Source of the DNA: Rhizorhabdus dicambivorans
GTDB taxonomy: Bacteria > Pseudomonadota > Alphaproteobacteria > Sphingomonadales > Sphingomonadaceae
Assembly: GCF_002355275.1 (NCBI RefSeq)
Contig: NZ_CP023449.1
Coordinates: forward strand, 4,876,001-4,940,000
DNA: 64,000 nucleotides
Direction: 5' to 3'
Shown here: positions 6,897-14,954 of the stretch, in pieces
How the letters are laid out: each line of letters opens with the position of its first letter
Position numbering within the stretch: the stretch's first letter is position 1
Position numbers and translations under genes: made by a program
The notes under the pieces: generated by a model
Databases searched by the model: none
What the model was told of the DNA's origin: nothing
The model's input: only the letters and a program-made list of their open reading frames with translations

Positions 6897-9203
6897 TCAA
6901 TTCCGCAGCGGCTTGCCGGTGGTCAGCATCGTCTCGACCCGCGCCATCGTGCGCGGATCGCGGACCCGCTTCATGAAGGCGGCGCGTTCGAGCGCCAGCA
7001 TATCCTCCTCGCTCACCACGTCGACCAGATCGGCATCACCGCCGGTCAGCACGCCGGCGAGCGCGTCGGAAACGACAACGTCATAGTCGGTCGCGAGCCC
7101 GCGCTTGTGGAAGCCCTCAGCCGCCATGCCGAGCGCGACCCGGCCGCTTGCGCCCGGCAGGCGGAACACCGGCGGCTCGGGCGGCTTGTAGCCATCGACC
7201 AGGGCCAGCGCCCTGGCCTTCGCGTCGGCCAGCAGCCGATCGCGGTTCATGGTGATGCCGTCGTCCTTGCGCAGGAACAGCAGTTCCTTCGCCTCGGCTG
7301 CCGACTTGGCGACGGTCGCGGTCGAGATGGTCTCGAACGCCTTGGCCACCGCCGGCATCGGGCCGCGCGGCAACAGACCAGACTTCACCCAGCGATCGAT
7401 ATATTCGCCGCAGCCGCCCCAGCCAGGGACGAGGCCGACCCCGCATTCGACCAGCCCGATATAGCTTTCGGCATGCGCCTGGATCGCATCCGAATGCAGC
7501 AATATCTCGCAGCCGCCGCCCAGCGCCAGGCCGGCCGGGGCCGAAACCACCGGGAAGGGCGCATATTTGAGCGCCTTATAGGCCTGCTGTCCGCCGCTCA
7601 CGAGCTTGTCGATCTCGCCCCAGGCGGCGATATTCACCGCGAACAGGGCGAGGCCGAGATTGGCGCCGGCCGAGAAATTGCCGCCCTCATTATAGACGAC
7701 CATCGCCTTCATCGAAGTGGCAACATGCGCGATCGCCTTGCCCAGCAGGCCAAGCATCTCGCCGTCCAGCGCGTTCATCTTCGAAGTGAACTCGAAGCAG
7801 GCGACACCGTCGCCGATATCCCAGAGCGCCGCCGCGCCGTTCTTCATGATCGGCTTGGATGCCAGTTTGACATCCTCGAGCAGCAGCACGCCGTCGGGGC
7901 GGACGACGTCATGATAGGCGCCGTCGAGACCCAGATAGCGGCGCTTGCCACCTTCGACACGGTAGAAGCTGCCGTCACCCACGGTCGCCAGTATCGCCGG
8001 CACCGGTCGGCCCTCGCTCGCCAGCCGCTCGGCGAAAGCTTTGGCGCCGAGCTGGTCGATCAGCTCGAACGGGCCATATTTCCAGTTATAGCCGAGCTTC
8101 ATCGCGTCATCGATCGCGACGATATCGTCGGCGATGGTGCCGACCAGACTCGCAGCATAGCTGAGCACCTGGCCCAGCACCGCCCAGGCGAAGTCGCCGG
8201 TCTTGCCGGGCATGGCGACGAGTTGCGGCAGCTTGGCGCGCGGCGCCTCCGCCTTGATCGTCGGACGATATTCGCCGGTGGCAAGATCGAGCGCTTCCTT
8301 GCGCTTCCCGGCCTCGCGGTTGATCCGGTAGAAACCACCCTTGCCCTTGCGGCCGGTATAGCCCTCCGCGATCATCTTCTCGACCAGCGGGATCGGCCGC
8401 ACCGTGGCGATATAGGGATCGTCCTTGGGCAGGGTATCCGCGAAGCTCTTGAGCAGCAGCGGCATCAGATCGATGCCGACCAGATCGAGCAGGCCGAAGA
8501 TGCCGGTCTTGGGCACGCCCATCGGCTTGCCGCCGATCGCGTCGGCTTCCTCGATCGCGAGCCCCAGATCGGTGGCCGCGTTGACCGCGACCTGCAGCCA
8601 GTAGCTGCCGATACGGTTGGCGATGAAACCCGGGGTGTCCTTGGCGAGCACGACCCGCTTGCCCATGGCCCGGTCGATGAAGGCGCCGACACGCGCGACG
8701 GTCGCCGGATCCGACTTCGGACCGACGACCATCTCCAGCAGCTGCATGTAGCGCGGCGGGTTGAAGAAATGGGTGATCAGGAAATCGGCGACGAAGGCCT
8801 CCGACCGCCCCTCGATCAGCCGCCCGAGCGGAATAGTCGAGGTGTTGGACGAGACGGCGGTGCCGGCCTTCCTGACCTTCTCGAGCCTGGCGTAGAGATC
8901 CTGCTTCAGGTCGAGCCGTTCGATGATCGCCTCGACGATCCAGTCGCATTCGGCGACGCGGGCGAGGTCATCCTCGATATTGCCGGTCTCGACCAGCTTC
9001 GCCGCCGCCTTCGACATGAAGGGGGCGGGGTCGGCCTTGAGCATCCTGGCGACCGCCCCCTCGGCGATGGCGCTGCGGTTCGCGCCCTCCCTGGGAACGA
9101 TATCGAGCAGCAGCACCGGCACGCCGGCATTGGCCACCTGCGCGGCGATGCCGGCGCCCATGGTGCCGGCGCCGATCACGCAGACCTTCCTGATCGGCTC
9201 CAT
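6897..9203 (-). CDS. Bifunctional 3-hydroxyacyl-CoA dehydrogenase / enoyl-CoA hydratase (FadN type)
   Basis: Performs hydration and NAD-linked oxidation in beta-oxidation. The Rossmann motif GAGTMG is at residues 11-16, followed by SSNTSTIPLGRL, THFFNPPRYMQLLE and KDTPGFIANRIG of the 3HCDH N domain, and then two C-terminal 3HCDH domains. The crotonase domain comes last (NFSAGANLG, LALGGGCEILLHSDAIQA, GLVPGWGG). This order is opposite to E. coli FadB and is the one found in Bacillus FadN. It is 768 aa. The ATG at 9203 lies two bases after the thiolase stop (GTGTGACCATG), so translation is coupled to the thiolase. The next gene downstream is the acyl-CoA dehydrogenase. Confidence 0.93.
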   Translation of the reverse strand: MEPIRKVCVIGAGTMGAGIAAQVANAGVPVLLLDIVPREGANRSAIAEGAVARMLKADPAPFMSKAAAKLVETGNIEDDLARVAECDWIVEAIIERLDLKQDLYARLEKVRKAGTAVSSNTSTIPLGRLIEGRSEAFVADFLITHFFNPPRYMQLLEMVVGPKSDPATVARVGAFIDRAMGKRVVLAKDTPGFIANRIGSYWLQVAVNAATDLGLAIEEADAIGGKPMGVPKTGIFGLLDLVGIDLMPLLLKSFADTLPKDDPYIATVRPIPLVEKMIAEGYTGRKGKGGFYRINREAGKRKEALDLATGEYRPTIKAEAPRAKLPQLVAMPGKTGDFAWAVLGQVLSYAASLVGTIADDIVAIDDAMKLGYNWKYGPFELIDQLGAKAFAERLASEGRPVPAILATVGDGSFYRVEGGKRRYLGLDGAYHDVVRPDGVLLLEDVKLASKPIMKNGAAALWDIGDGVACFEFTSKMNALDGEMLGLLGKAIAHVATSMKAMVVYNEGGNFSAGANLGLALFAVNIAAWGEIDKLVSGGQQAYKALKYAPFPVVSAPAGLALGGGCEILLHSDAIQAHAESYIGLVECGVGLVPGWGGCGEYIDRWVKSGLLPRGPMPAVAKAFETISTATVAKSAAEAKELLFLRKDDGITMNRDRLLADAKARALALVDGYKPPEPPVFRLPGASGRVALGMAAEGFHKRGLATDYDVVVSDALAGVLTGGDADLVDVVSEEDMLALERAAFMKRVRDPRTMARVETMLTTGKPLRN

Positions 9204-9205
9204 GG

Positions 9206-10342
9206 TCACACCGCCTCCAGCACGGTGGCGATGCCCTGGCCGCCGCCGATGCACTGGGTGGCGAGGGCATATTTGCCGCCCTCGCGCTTCAGCAGCGACG
9301 CCGCCTTGCCGACGATGCGCGCGCCGGTAGCGCCGAGCGGATGGCCGATCGCGATCGCGCCGCCATCGAGGTTGATCGTCTCAGGCTTGAGGCCGAGTTC
9401 GTTCGAACAGGCGAGCGCCTGGCTGGCGAAGGCCTCGTTCAGCTCCACGACGTTGAGGTCGCCCACCGCGAGCCCCGCCCGCTCCAGCGCCTTGCGCGAG
9501 GCGGAGACGGGACCGATTCCCATGATCTCTGGCTCACAGCCCGACACCGCGACGCTCCTGATCCGCGCGAGGATGGTGAGGCCGTTGGCCTTCGCATAAT
9601 CCTCGCTGGTCACCAGCACCGCGGCGGCGCCGTCGGTCAGCGGCGAACTGGTACCCGCGGTCACCGAGCCATTGGCATCGAAGGCGGGCTTGAGCGTGGC
9701 GAGCGCCTCGGCGGTCGTCTCGGGCCGGAGCACCCCGTCAGTGTCGACCTGGCCCTTCTTCGTCCGGATCGGGACGATTTCATCCTTCAGCCGGCCACCT
9801 TCGCGTGCGGCGGCGGCCTTCTTCTGGCTCTCGACCGCGAAGGCCTCCTGCGCCGCGCGGGAGACCTGGAACTGGGTGGCGACATTCTCGGCGGTGTCGC
9901 CCATGCCGATATAGGCGCCGGGCCGCTTCTTCGCGAGTTCCGGGCTGGGGAGCGGGTTGTAGCCCATCATCGGCACCCGGCTCATGCTCTCGACGCCCGC
10001 GCAGACGAACACCTCGCCCGCCCCGATCGCGATCTGGCCGGCGGCGATGTGGACCGAGCTCATCGACGAGCCGCAGAAGCGGTTGACCGTCATGCCGCCC
10101 ACCTTGAGCGGCAGGTCAGCCAGAAGCCCGATCAGCCGGGCGACGTTCAGGCCCTGCTCGGCTTCCGGAAAAGCGCAGCCGAGAACGATATCCTCGATAT
10201 CCTCCGGTTTGACGCCGGTTTTCTCGATCAAGCCGCGAATCACCTGCGCGGCCAGGTCATCGGGTCGCACCCGGGCGAGATCCCCCTTGTTCGCAAGGTG
10301 GAAAGGCGAACGCGCATAACCCGCGATCACGGCATTGGTCAT
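9206..10342 (-). CDS. Acetyl-CoA C-acyltransferase (thiolase, FadA type)
   Basis: Thiolytic cleavage of 3-ketoacyl-CoA. The catalytic residues are visible: the acyl-accepting Cys90 in NRFCGSSMSS, His334 in AIAIGHPLGATG, and Cys364 in CIGGGQG. Its 378 aa is normal for the family. The ATG at 10342 has a strong GGAGGAGA eight bases upstream, so the 11-residue N-terminal extension that is also open was rejected. It is the first gene of the leftward beta-oxidation operon and is divergent from the DUF2147-fadL-ligase-merR operon. A MerR-like 19-base-spacer promoter lies upstream. Confidence 0.95.
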   Translation of the reverse strand: MTNAVIAGYARSPFHLANKGDLARVRPDDLAAQVIRGLIEKTGVKPEDIEDIVLGCAFPEAEQGLNVARLIGLLADLPLKVGGMTVNRFCGSSMSSVHIAAGQIAIGAGEVFVCAGVESMSRVPMMGYNPLPSPELAKKRPGAYIGMGDTAENVATQFQVSRAAQEAFAVESQKKAAAAREGGRLKDEIVPIRTKKGQVDTDGVLRPETTAEALATLKPAFDANGSVTAGTSSPLTDGAAAVLVTSEDYAKANGLTILARIRSVAVSGCEPEIMGIGPVSASRKALERAGLAVGDLNVVELNEAFASQALACSNELGLKPETINLDGGAIAIGHPLGATGARIVGKAASLLKREGGKYALATQCIGGGQGIATVLEAV

Positions 10343-10394
10343 GGAACCGTCTCCTCCGGCGCGGCTTTTATGCAACAGCCGCGCATGATTTCTC

Positions 10395-10425
10395 TTAAAG
10401 GTATGAAGATTACCCTATACGTCAA
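10395..10425 (-). promoter_or_regulatory. Candidate MerR-regulated promoter of the thiolase operon
   Basis: On the minus strand TTGACG (10420-10425) is followed after 19 bases by CTTTAA (10395-10400). The spacer is bounded by GTAT...ATAC arms (10401-10420). The long spacer and dyad fit activation by a MerR protein such as the LiuR-like regulator at 14005. The -10 match is weak. Confidence 0.35.
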
Positions 10426-10441
10426 CCCCTTTTTGTGCAAT

Positions 10442-10480
10442 CGATGCTGCATCGAAAAGGTTGACCCGGTCGCAGCATCG
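10442..10480. promoter_or_regulatory. Inverted repeat upstream of the DUF2147-fadL operon
   Basis: CGATGCTGC (10442-10450) and GCAGCATCG (10472-10480) are perfect 9-base inverted arms around 21 bases that include a TTGACC (10461-10466). It could be an operator or a leader stem. There is no direct evidence of function. Confidence 0.35.
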
Positions 10481-10508
10481 GGCGCCCTACAAGAGGATGA
10501 TACAGGCG

Positions 10509-10913
10509 ATGAGCATCACTCTGTTGGCCCTTGCCGCCGCCGCAGCCGCCAGCCCTGACGCAGTGGTCGGGCGCTGGAAGACTGAAACCCGCAACGGCAT
10601 CGTAGAGATCACACGCTGCGGCGCTTCGCTATGCGGTAAGTTACTGAGCTCCGACGGCATCAACGCCAATCCCGCGCTCAAGGACAGCAACAACAAGGAC
10701 GAGAAGCTGCGCGGCCGTCCGCTCAAGGGTCTGCAGATCCTGGGCGGCTTCAGCTTCAAGGACGGCGTGTGGAACGGCGGCACCATCTACAACGCCGAGG
10801 ACGGCAAGACCTATGACGCGCGGATCACCTCGGTCGATCCCAATATGTTGAAACTCCGGGGGTGCATCTTCGTGCCCCTGTGCAAGAACCAGACCTGGAC
10901 CCGGGTGCGTTAA
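10509..10913 (+). CDS. DUF2147 family exported protein
   Basis: A small secreted protein of 134 aa. It has a short hydrophobic signal (MSITLLALAAAAAASPDA), then VVGRWKTETRNGIVEITRCGASLCGKL and a closing GCIFVPLCKNQTWTRVR, the pattern of the DUF2147 beta-barrel-like domain (about 110 residues) with paired cysteines that may form a disulfide. AAGAGG lies 12 bases before 10509; an ATG at 10497, four codons earlier, is also possible. It is the first gene of the rightward fatty-acid operon, 32 bases before the fadL-like gene. DUF2147 proteins often occur near lipid genes, but their biochemical function is unknown. Confidence 0.85.
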   Translation: MSITLLALAAAAAASPDAVVGRWKTETRNGIVEITRCGASLCGKLLSSDGINANPALKDSNNKDEKLRGRPLKGLQILGGFSFKDGVWNGGTIYNAEDGKTYDARITSVDPNMLKLRGCIFVPLCKNQTWTRVR

Positions 10914-10945
10914 GACGCCGGGACGCGAAGAGGAGGAACCCATAT

Positions 10946-12256
10946 ATGATGCACAAGACCATTCGCAGCATCGCCCTGGCAGGCACGGCCTCGACGATAG
11001 CGCTGCTCGGTGCGGGCGCGGCCAGCGCTTCGGCCTTCTATCTGCAGGAGCAATCGGTACGGGCGGCCGGACGCGCCTTTTCGGGCGAGGCCGCCGATCA
11101 GGGCGCCTCGTCGCTCTGGTGGAACCCGGCGGCGATCGCCGGCAACGAGAGCAGCAGCATCTATGGCGGCATCAGCGCGATCCTTCCCAAGGGCAAGGTC
11201 GCCAACGTCAACACCCGTATCATCCGGCCCGGCCAGGCGCCCGCGGCGGTCGGCGGCAATCAGGTGTCGGTCAACCCGCTCAACAAGGGCTTCCTGCCCT
11301 CGGGCGCGATCGGCTACAAGCTGAACGACCAGTGGGCGATCGGCCTGTCCATCACCGCGCCCTACAGCTTCGCGACCAACTATGAGAATAACAGCTGGGC
11401 GCGCTACACCGCCGACAAGACCAAGCTGACTACCTTCGACCTGCAGCCGACCATCGCCTTCGCGCCCTCGCCGATGATCGGCATCGGCATCGGCCTGAAC
11501 GCCGAGTACAGCAAGGCATCGCTGTCCAACTCGCTGCCCAATCTGTCGCCGCTGCTTGCCGACGGCCACCAGACGCTGCGCGGCAAGGGCTGGGACTTCG
11601 GCTGGTCGGTGGGCGCCCAGCTCCACCCGAGCCCGATGATCGACCTCGGCCTGAGCTACAAGTCCTCGGTCAAGCATGTGCTGAAGGGCAGCATCACCAC
11701 CGCCGGGTTGCTTGGCCCGCTCGCCGGCCAGAACGGCCGCATCAACGGCGTCAAGGCCAGCTTCCGCACGCCGTGGCAGGCCGTTGCCAGCGCCCGCATC
11801 CATGCCACGGAGGCGCTGACGCTGAACGGTCAGATCGTCCGTGCCGGCTGGAAGAAGTTCGACGCGATCCGCCTCGCCGCGCCGCTGAACGTCGCGCTGG
11901 ACCAGAATTACAAGAACAGCTGGAGCTATGCGGTCGGCGTCGATTATGACGTCTCGCCGGAGTGGACGATGCGTGGCGGCATCCAGATCGACAAGACGCC
12001 GACCCAGGACGGCTCGCGCGACGCGCGCGTGCCCGACGCCAGCCGCGTCAACTTCGCGCTCGGCACCTCGTACAAGATCACCGAGGCGATCACCGTCGAC
12101 GCCGCCGCCAACTATGTCGATTTCAAGAACGAGACGATCGACAGGCCGGGCGGCTTCTATCCCGGCACCCCGGCGCAGACGATAATCCTGCCGGCCGGGC
12201 AACTCCGCGATGCCCGCGCCATCATCCTCGCGCTCGGCGCCCGGATGACCTTCTGA
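10946..12256 (+). CDS. OmpP1/FadL-family outer-membrane fatty acid transporter
   Basis: An outer-membrane beta-barrel importing long-chain fatty acids or other hydrophobic compounds. A signal peptide ending ...GAASASA is followed by the typical FadL start FYLQEQSVRAAGRAFSGEAA and the NPA motif (SSLWWNPAAIAG). The C-terminus ends in Phe (LALGARMTF), as barrel proteins do. It is 436 aa. GAGGAGG lies nine bases before the start. It is followed after 20 bases by the acyl-CoA ligase, so uptake and activation are encoded together, divergent from the beta-oxidation operon. Confidence 0.93.
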   Translation: MMHKTIRSIALAGTASTIALLGAGAASASAFYLQEQSVRAAGRAFSGEAADQGASSLWWNPAAIAGNESSSIYGGISAILPKGKVANVNTRIIRPGQAPAAVGGNQVSVNPLNKGFLPSGAIGYKLNDQWAIGLSITAPYSFATNYENNSWARYTADKTKLTTFDLQPTIAFAPSPMIGIGIGLNAEYSKASLSNSLPNLSPLLADGHQTLRGKGWDFGWSVGAQLHPSPMIDLGLSYKSSVKHVLKGSITTAGLLGPLAGQNGRINGVKASFRTPWQAVASARIHATEALTLNGQIVRAGWKKFDAIRLAAPLNVALDQNYKNSWSYAVGVDYDVSPEWTMRGGIQIDKTPTQDGSRDARVPDASRVNFALGTSYKITEAITVDAAANYVDFKNETIDRPGGFYPGTPAQTIILPAGQLRDARAIILALGARMTF

Positions 12257-12276
12257 CACAGGAGACCTGAGCAGCC

Positions 12277-14001
12277 ATGACCTCCGGCGACACCGTGGCA
12301 CCCCCGAAATCCCCCCGTCGCGGTGCCGCATCCCCGGACGGCGGGGACGTGCCAGCGTCCCCGCCGATTCCGCCCCGGCTGCTGACCGACCTGATCGATG
12401 CCGCGGTGCGCGACCATGGGGGGCGCACCGCGATCGACTTCCTCGGGCGGACATGGCGCTATGCCGAGATCGGCGCCATGGTCGATCGCGCCGCCGCCGG
12501 CCTGCAGGCGATGGGGGTGGGACCCGGCGTGCGTTTCGGCCTGTGCCTGCCCAACACCCCTTATTTCGTGGTGCTCTATTTCGCAGCGCTGCGCTGCGGG
12601 GCGACGATCGTCAATTTCAATCCGCTCTATGTCGAGCATGAGCTGAAACACCAGATCCGCGATTCGGGCACCACCGTCATGGCGGTGATCGATGTCGCCT
12701 CCATCCACGCCAAGATCGCCGCGATCGCCCAGGAAAGCGGGCTGGAGAAGATCATCGTCTGTCCGATGACGGAGATATTGCCCCCGCTTCTCTCGATCCT
12801 CTACCGCCTGTTCAAGCGCGGCGAGATCGCCCGCCCGCCCCGGGACGGGCGCCATGTCACCTTCGCCGACATCCTCGCCGGCGGCGACGGCTTCCGGCCC
12901 GTGCCGATCGACCCGGACGATGTCGCGGTGCTCCAATATACCGGCGGCACCACCGGCGTCCCCAAGGGCGCGATGCTGACCCATGCCAATCTGACCGCCA
13001 ACAGCCGCCAGATGATCCTGCACGTCGCGGGAACCAAGGCCGGGGATCCCGCGCGGCAGGATCGGATCATGGGCGTATTGCCGATGTTCCACGTCTTCGC
13101 CCTGACGACGGTGCTCAACTTCTCGATCGACACCGCCGCGCTGATGATCCTGTTGCCGCGCTTCGAACTGAAGCAGTTCCTGAAGACCGCGAAGCGCACC
13201 CGGCCGACCAAGCTGCTCGCCGTGCCGACCATGCTGACCGCGATCAACAAGGCGGCGGCCGAGCGGCCGATCCACTTCGACGATCTCGACTTCTGCGTTT
13301 CGGGCGGCGCGCCCCTGCCCTTCGACGTGCGCGCCGAGTTCGAGCGGCTGACCGGCGCCCGCGTGGTGGAGGGATATGGCCTGTCGGAAACCTCCCCGAT
13401 CCTGACCTGCAATCCCTGCGAGGGCGAGGTTAAGGACAACAGCGCCGGCCCGGCCTTCCCCGGCACCATCATCGAGATCCGCAGCCTCGAAGACCCGCAC
13501 CAGCTGATGCCGGTGGGCCAACGCGGCGAAGTCTGCGCACGCGGGCCACAGGTGATGAAGGGCTATTGGAACAAGCCCGAGGAGACCGCCAAGGTGTTCG
13601 TCGATGGCGCGATCCGCACCGGCGATGTCGGCTATCTCGACGAGGACGGCTATCTTTTCCTGGTCGACCGGATCAAGGACGTCATCATCTGCGGCGGCTA
13701 TAACGTCTATCCGCGCGTGATCGAGGAAGCGCTCTATGAACATCCGGCCGTGCTGGAAGCGGTGGTGATCGGCGTCGCCGACGCCTATCGCGGCCAGGCG
13801 CCCAAGGCCTTCGTGGTGCTGCGCCCCGGCCAGCAGGCGAGCATTGACGACCTGAGCGAATTCCTCAAGACACGCGTCTCCAAGATCGAAATGCCACGCG
13901 AGATCGAAATCCGTACCAGCCTGCCCAAGACGCTGATCGGCAAGCTTTCGAAGAAGGAACTGGTTGCCGAGGAGGCCCGCAAGGCCTCCCCCGCAAGCTG
14001 A
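12277..14001 (+). CDS. Long-chain fatty acid-CoA ligase (AMP-forming, FadD-like)
   Basis: Activates fatty acids to acyl-CoA through an acyl-adenylate. The phosphate-binding loop is YTGGTTGVPKGAMLTH (about residues 222-237). Further motifs are VEGYGLSETSP, RTGDVGYLDEDGYLFLVDRIKD (hinge), CGGYNVYPRVIEE, and the C-terminal catalytic Lys in KTLIGKLSKKEL. It is 574 aa with no signal peptide; the N-terminal 30 residues are Pro/Ser-rich and probably disordered. An AGGAGA lies upstream. It lies between the fadL-like gene and the MerR gene, which starts three bases after its stop. Confidence 0.93.
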   Translation: MTSGDTVAPPKSPRRGAASPDGGDVPASPPIPPRLLTDLIDAAVRDHGGRTAIDFLGRTWRYAEIGAMVDRAAAGLQAMGVGPGVRFGLCLPNTPYFVVLYFAALRCGATIVNFNPLYVEHELKHQIRDSGTTVMAVIDVASIHAKIAAIAQESGLEKIIVCPMTEILPPLLSILYRLFKRGEIARPPRDGRHVTFADILAGGDGFRPVPIDPDDVAVLQYTGGTTGVPKGAMLTHANLTANSRQMILHVAGTKAGDPARQDRIMGVLPMFHVFALTTVLNFSIDTAALMILLPRFELKQFLKTAKRTRPTKLLAVPTMLTAINKAAAERPIHFDDLDFCVSGGAPLPFDVRAEFERLTGARVVEGYGLSETSPILTCNPCEGEVKDNSAGPAFPGTIIEIRSLEDPHQLMPVGQRGEVCARGPQVMKGYWNKPEETAKVFVDGAIRTGDVGYLDEDGYLFLVDRIKDVIICGGYNVYPRVIEEALYEHPAVLEAVVIGVADAYRGQAPKAFVVLRPGQQASIDDLSEFLKTRVSKIEMPREIEIRTSLPKTLIGKLSKKELVAEEARKASPAS

Positions 14002-14004
14002 TCC

Positions 14005-14412
14005 ATGACGAAGCATGACCCCAGCGGTGGAGACCGCCAGCCGCTCCGCAGCATCCAGGATGTCGCCGACGAACTGGGCATAACCAGCCGCGCGATCCGC
14101 TTCTACGAGGACAAGGGACTGCTGGAGCCGCAGCGCGTGGGAACCATGCGGGTCTATTCGAAGCGCGAGGTCGGCCGGCTCCAGCTGATCCTGCGCGGCA
14201 AGCGGCTGGGGTTCAGCCTGCGTGAGATCAAGGAGTTCCTTGACCTCTACACGGTGGACGAACTGCACCTGGAACAGACCAAGCGGCTGCTCGCCCAGAC
14301 CAGCGAACGGATCGATGCCCTCGAACTCCAGCGGCATGCGCTTGAGCAGACCCTCGACGAACTGAAGGATATTGTCCGCCAGTGCCGTGAGAGGATCGCC
14401 GAGGCCGGCTGA
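14005..14412 (+). CDS. MerR-family regulator, LiuR-like, of fatty acid/acyl-CoA degradation
   Basis: A 135-aa regulator. The MerR winged helix DVADELGITSRAIRFYEDKGLLEPQRVGTMRVYSKREV is at about residues 19-56, then LILRGKRLGFSLREIKEFLDLY, a stretch characteristic of LiuR-type regulators of branched-chain and fatty acid breakdown. A long coiled coil ends in two or three polar turns. There is no effector cysteine set, fitting an acyl-CoA ligand rather than metal. The start follows the ligase stop by three bases, so they are co-translated. It probably controls both divergent operons through the 10395-10425 region; this is inference. Confidence 0.88.
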   Translation: MTKHDPSGGDRQPLRSIQDVADELGITSRAIRFYEDKGLLEPQRVGTMRVYSKREVGRLQLILRGKRLGFSLREIKEFLDLYTVDELHLEQTKRLLAQTSERIDALELQRHALEQTLDELKDIVRQCRERIAEAG

Positions 14413-14954
14413 GGCCGTCCCCTATCGCATATCGACGCCCTGCCGGCGAAACCAGCCGTCGAGCCCGAAACACTCATGATCAGACTGCGTCGGATCGGCC
14501 GCTCCATCTGATTGTTTCAGCGCGGTTGCCGCGCCGGCAGACGTTTCTTCCGGCACGCCTCCCCGAATGCCCGGAGCGAATTTCCCGACAAGAATTTTTT
14601 TTGATCGCGGGGATGGCGGGTTTTGCGCTGTCGCTCGTCTTTCCCTTTAACCCGGGCGCGACTCGGGATGGGGGAGAGATCGTGGCGTGGCAGAAAAGTC
14701 ACAGCACCTTCTCTTTTAACAAACATGTAAGAATTGAGATTGCCGACTCGCGATCAGGCCGTAGTCTGAAAAAATCAAAAGACGGACAGGGAGCTTAGAT
14801 TCGAGTATAGTGGCATTATTATTTGCCAGAAACTCCGCATTTTTGCGGACATTGGCCTATGTCATCTCGAATAAATTCATCTAATACTTCCAGATACTGT
14901 CACTTTCAAAGGGAAGGTGTCCTGAAAGATTCTCGCAATCTTTTGGGGGCGCAC
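14413..14954. other. 542-base intergenic region upstream of the TonB receptor
   Basis: I see no convincing gene here. The right half (about 14,700-14,930) is clearly AT-richer than its surroundings and probably contains the receptor's promoter and leader. A small hairpin, CCGCA-TTTT-TGCGG, lies at 14835-14848. A run of eight T's at about 14595-14602 follows GC-rich sequence and may end the MerR transcript. An open frame at 14526-14798 has no recognisable domain or ribosome-binding site and was not called. Confidence 0.6.

Noticed and set aside
7107-9599. Plus-strand open frame of 830 codons across the FadN and thiolase genes
   Set aside because: It is an antisense shadow produced by high GC. 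The minus strand encodes complete, motif-bearing beta-oxidation enzymes.
14526-14798. 90-codon open frame in the intergenic region before the TonB receptor
   Set aside because: No ribosome-binding site, no domain, biased composition different from coding neighbours; treated as intergenic.
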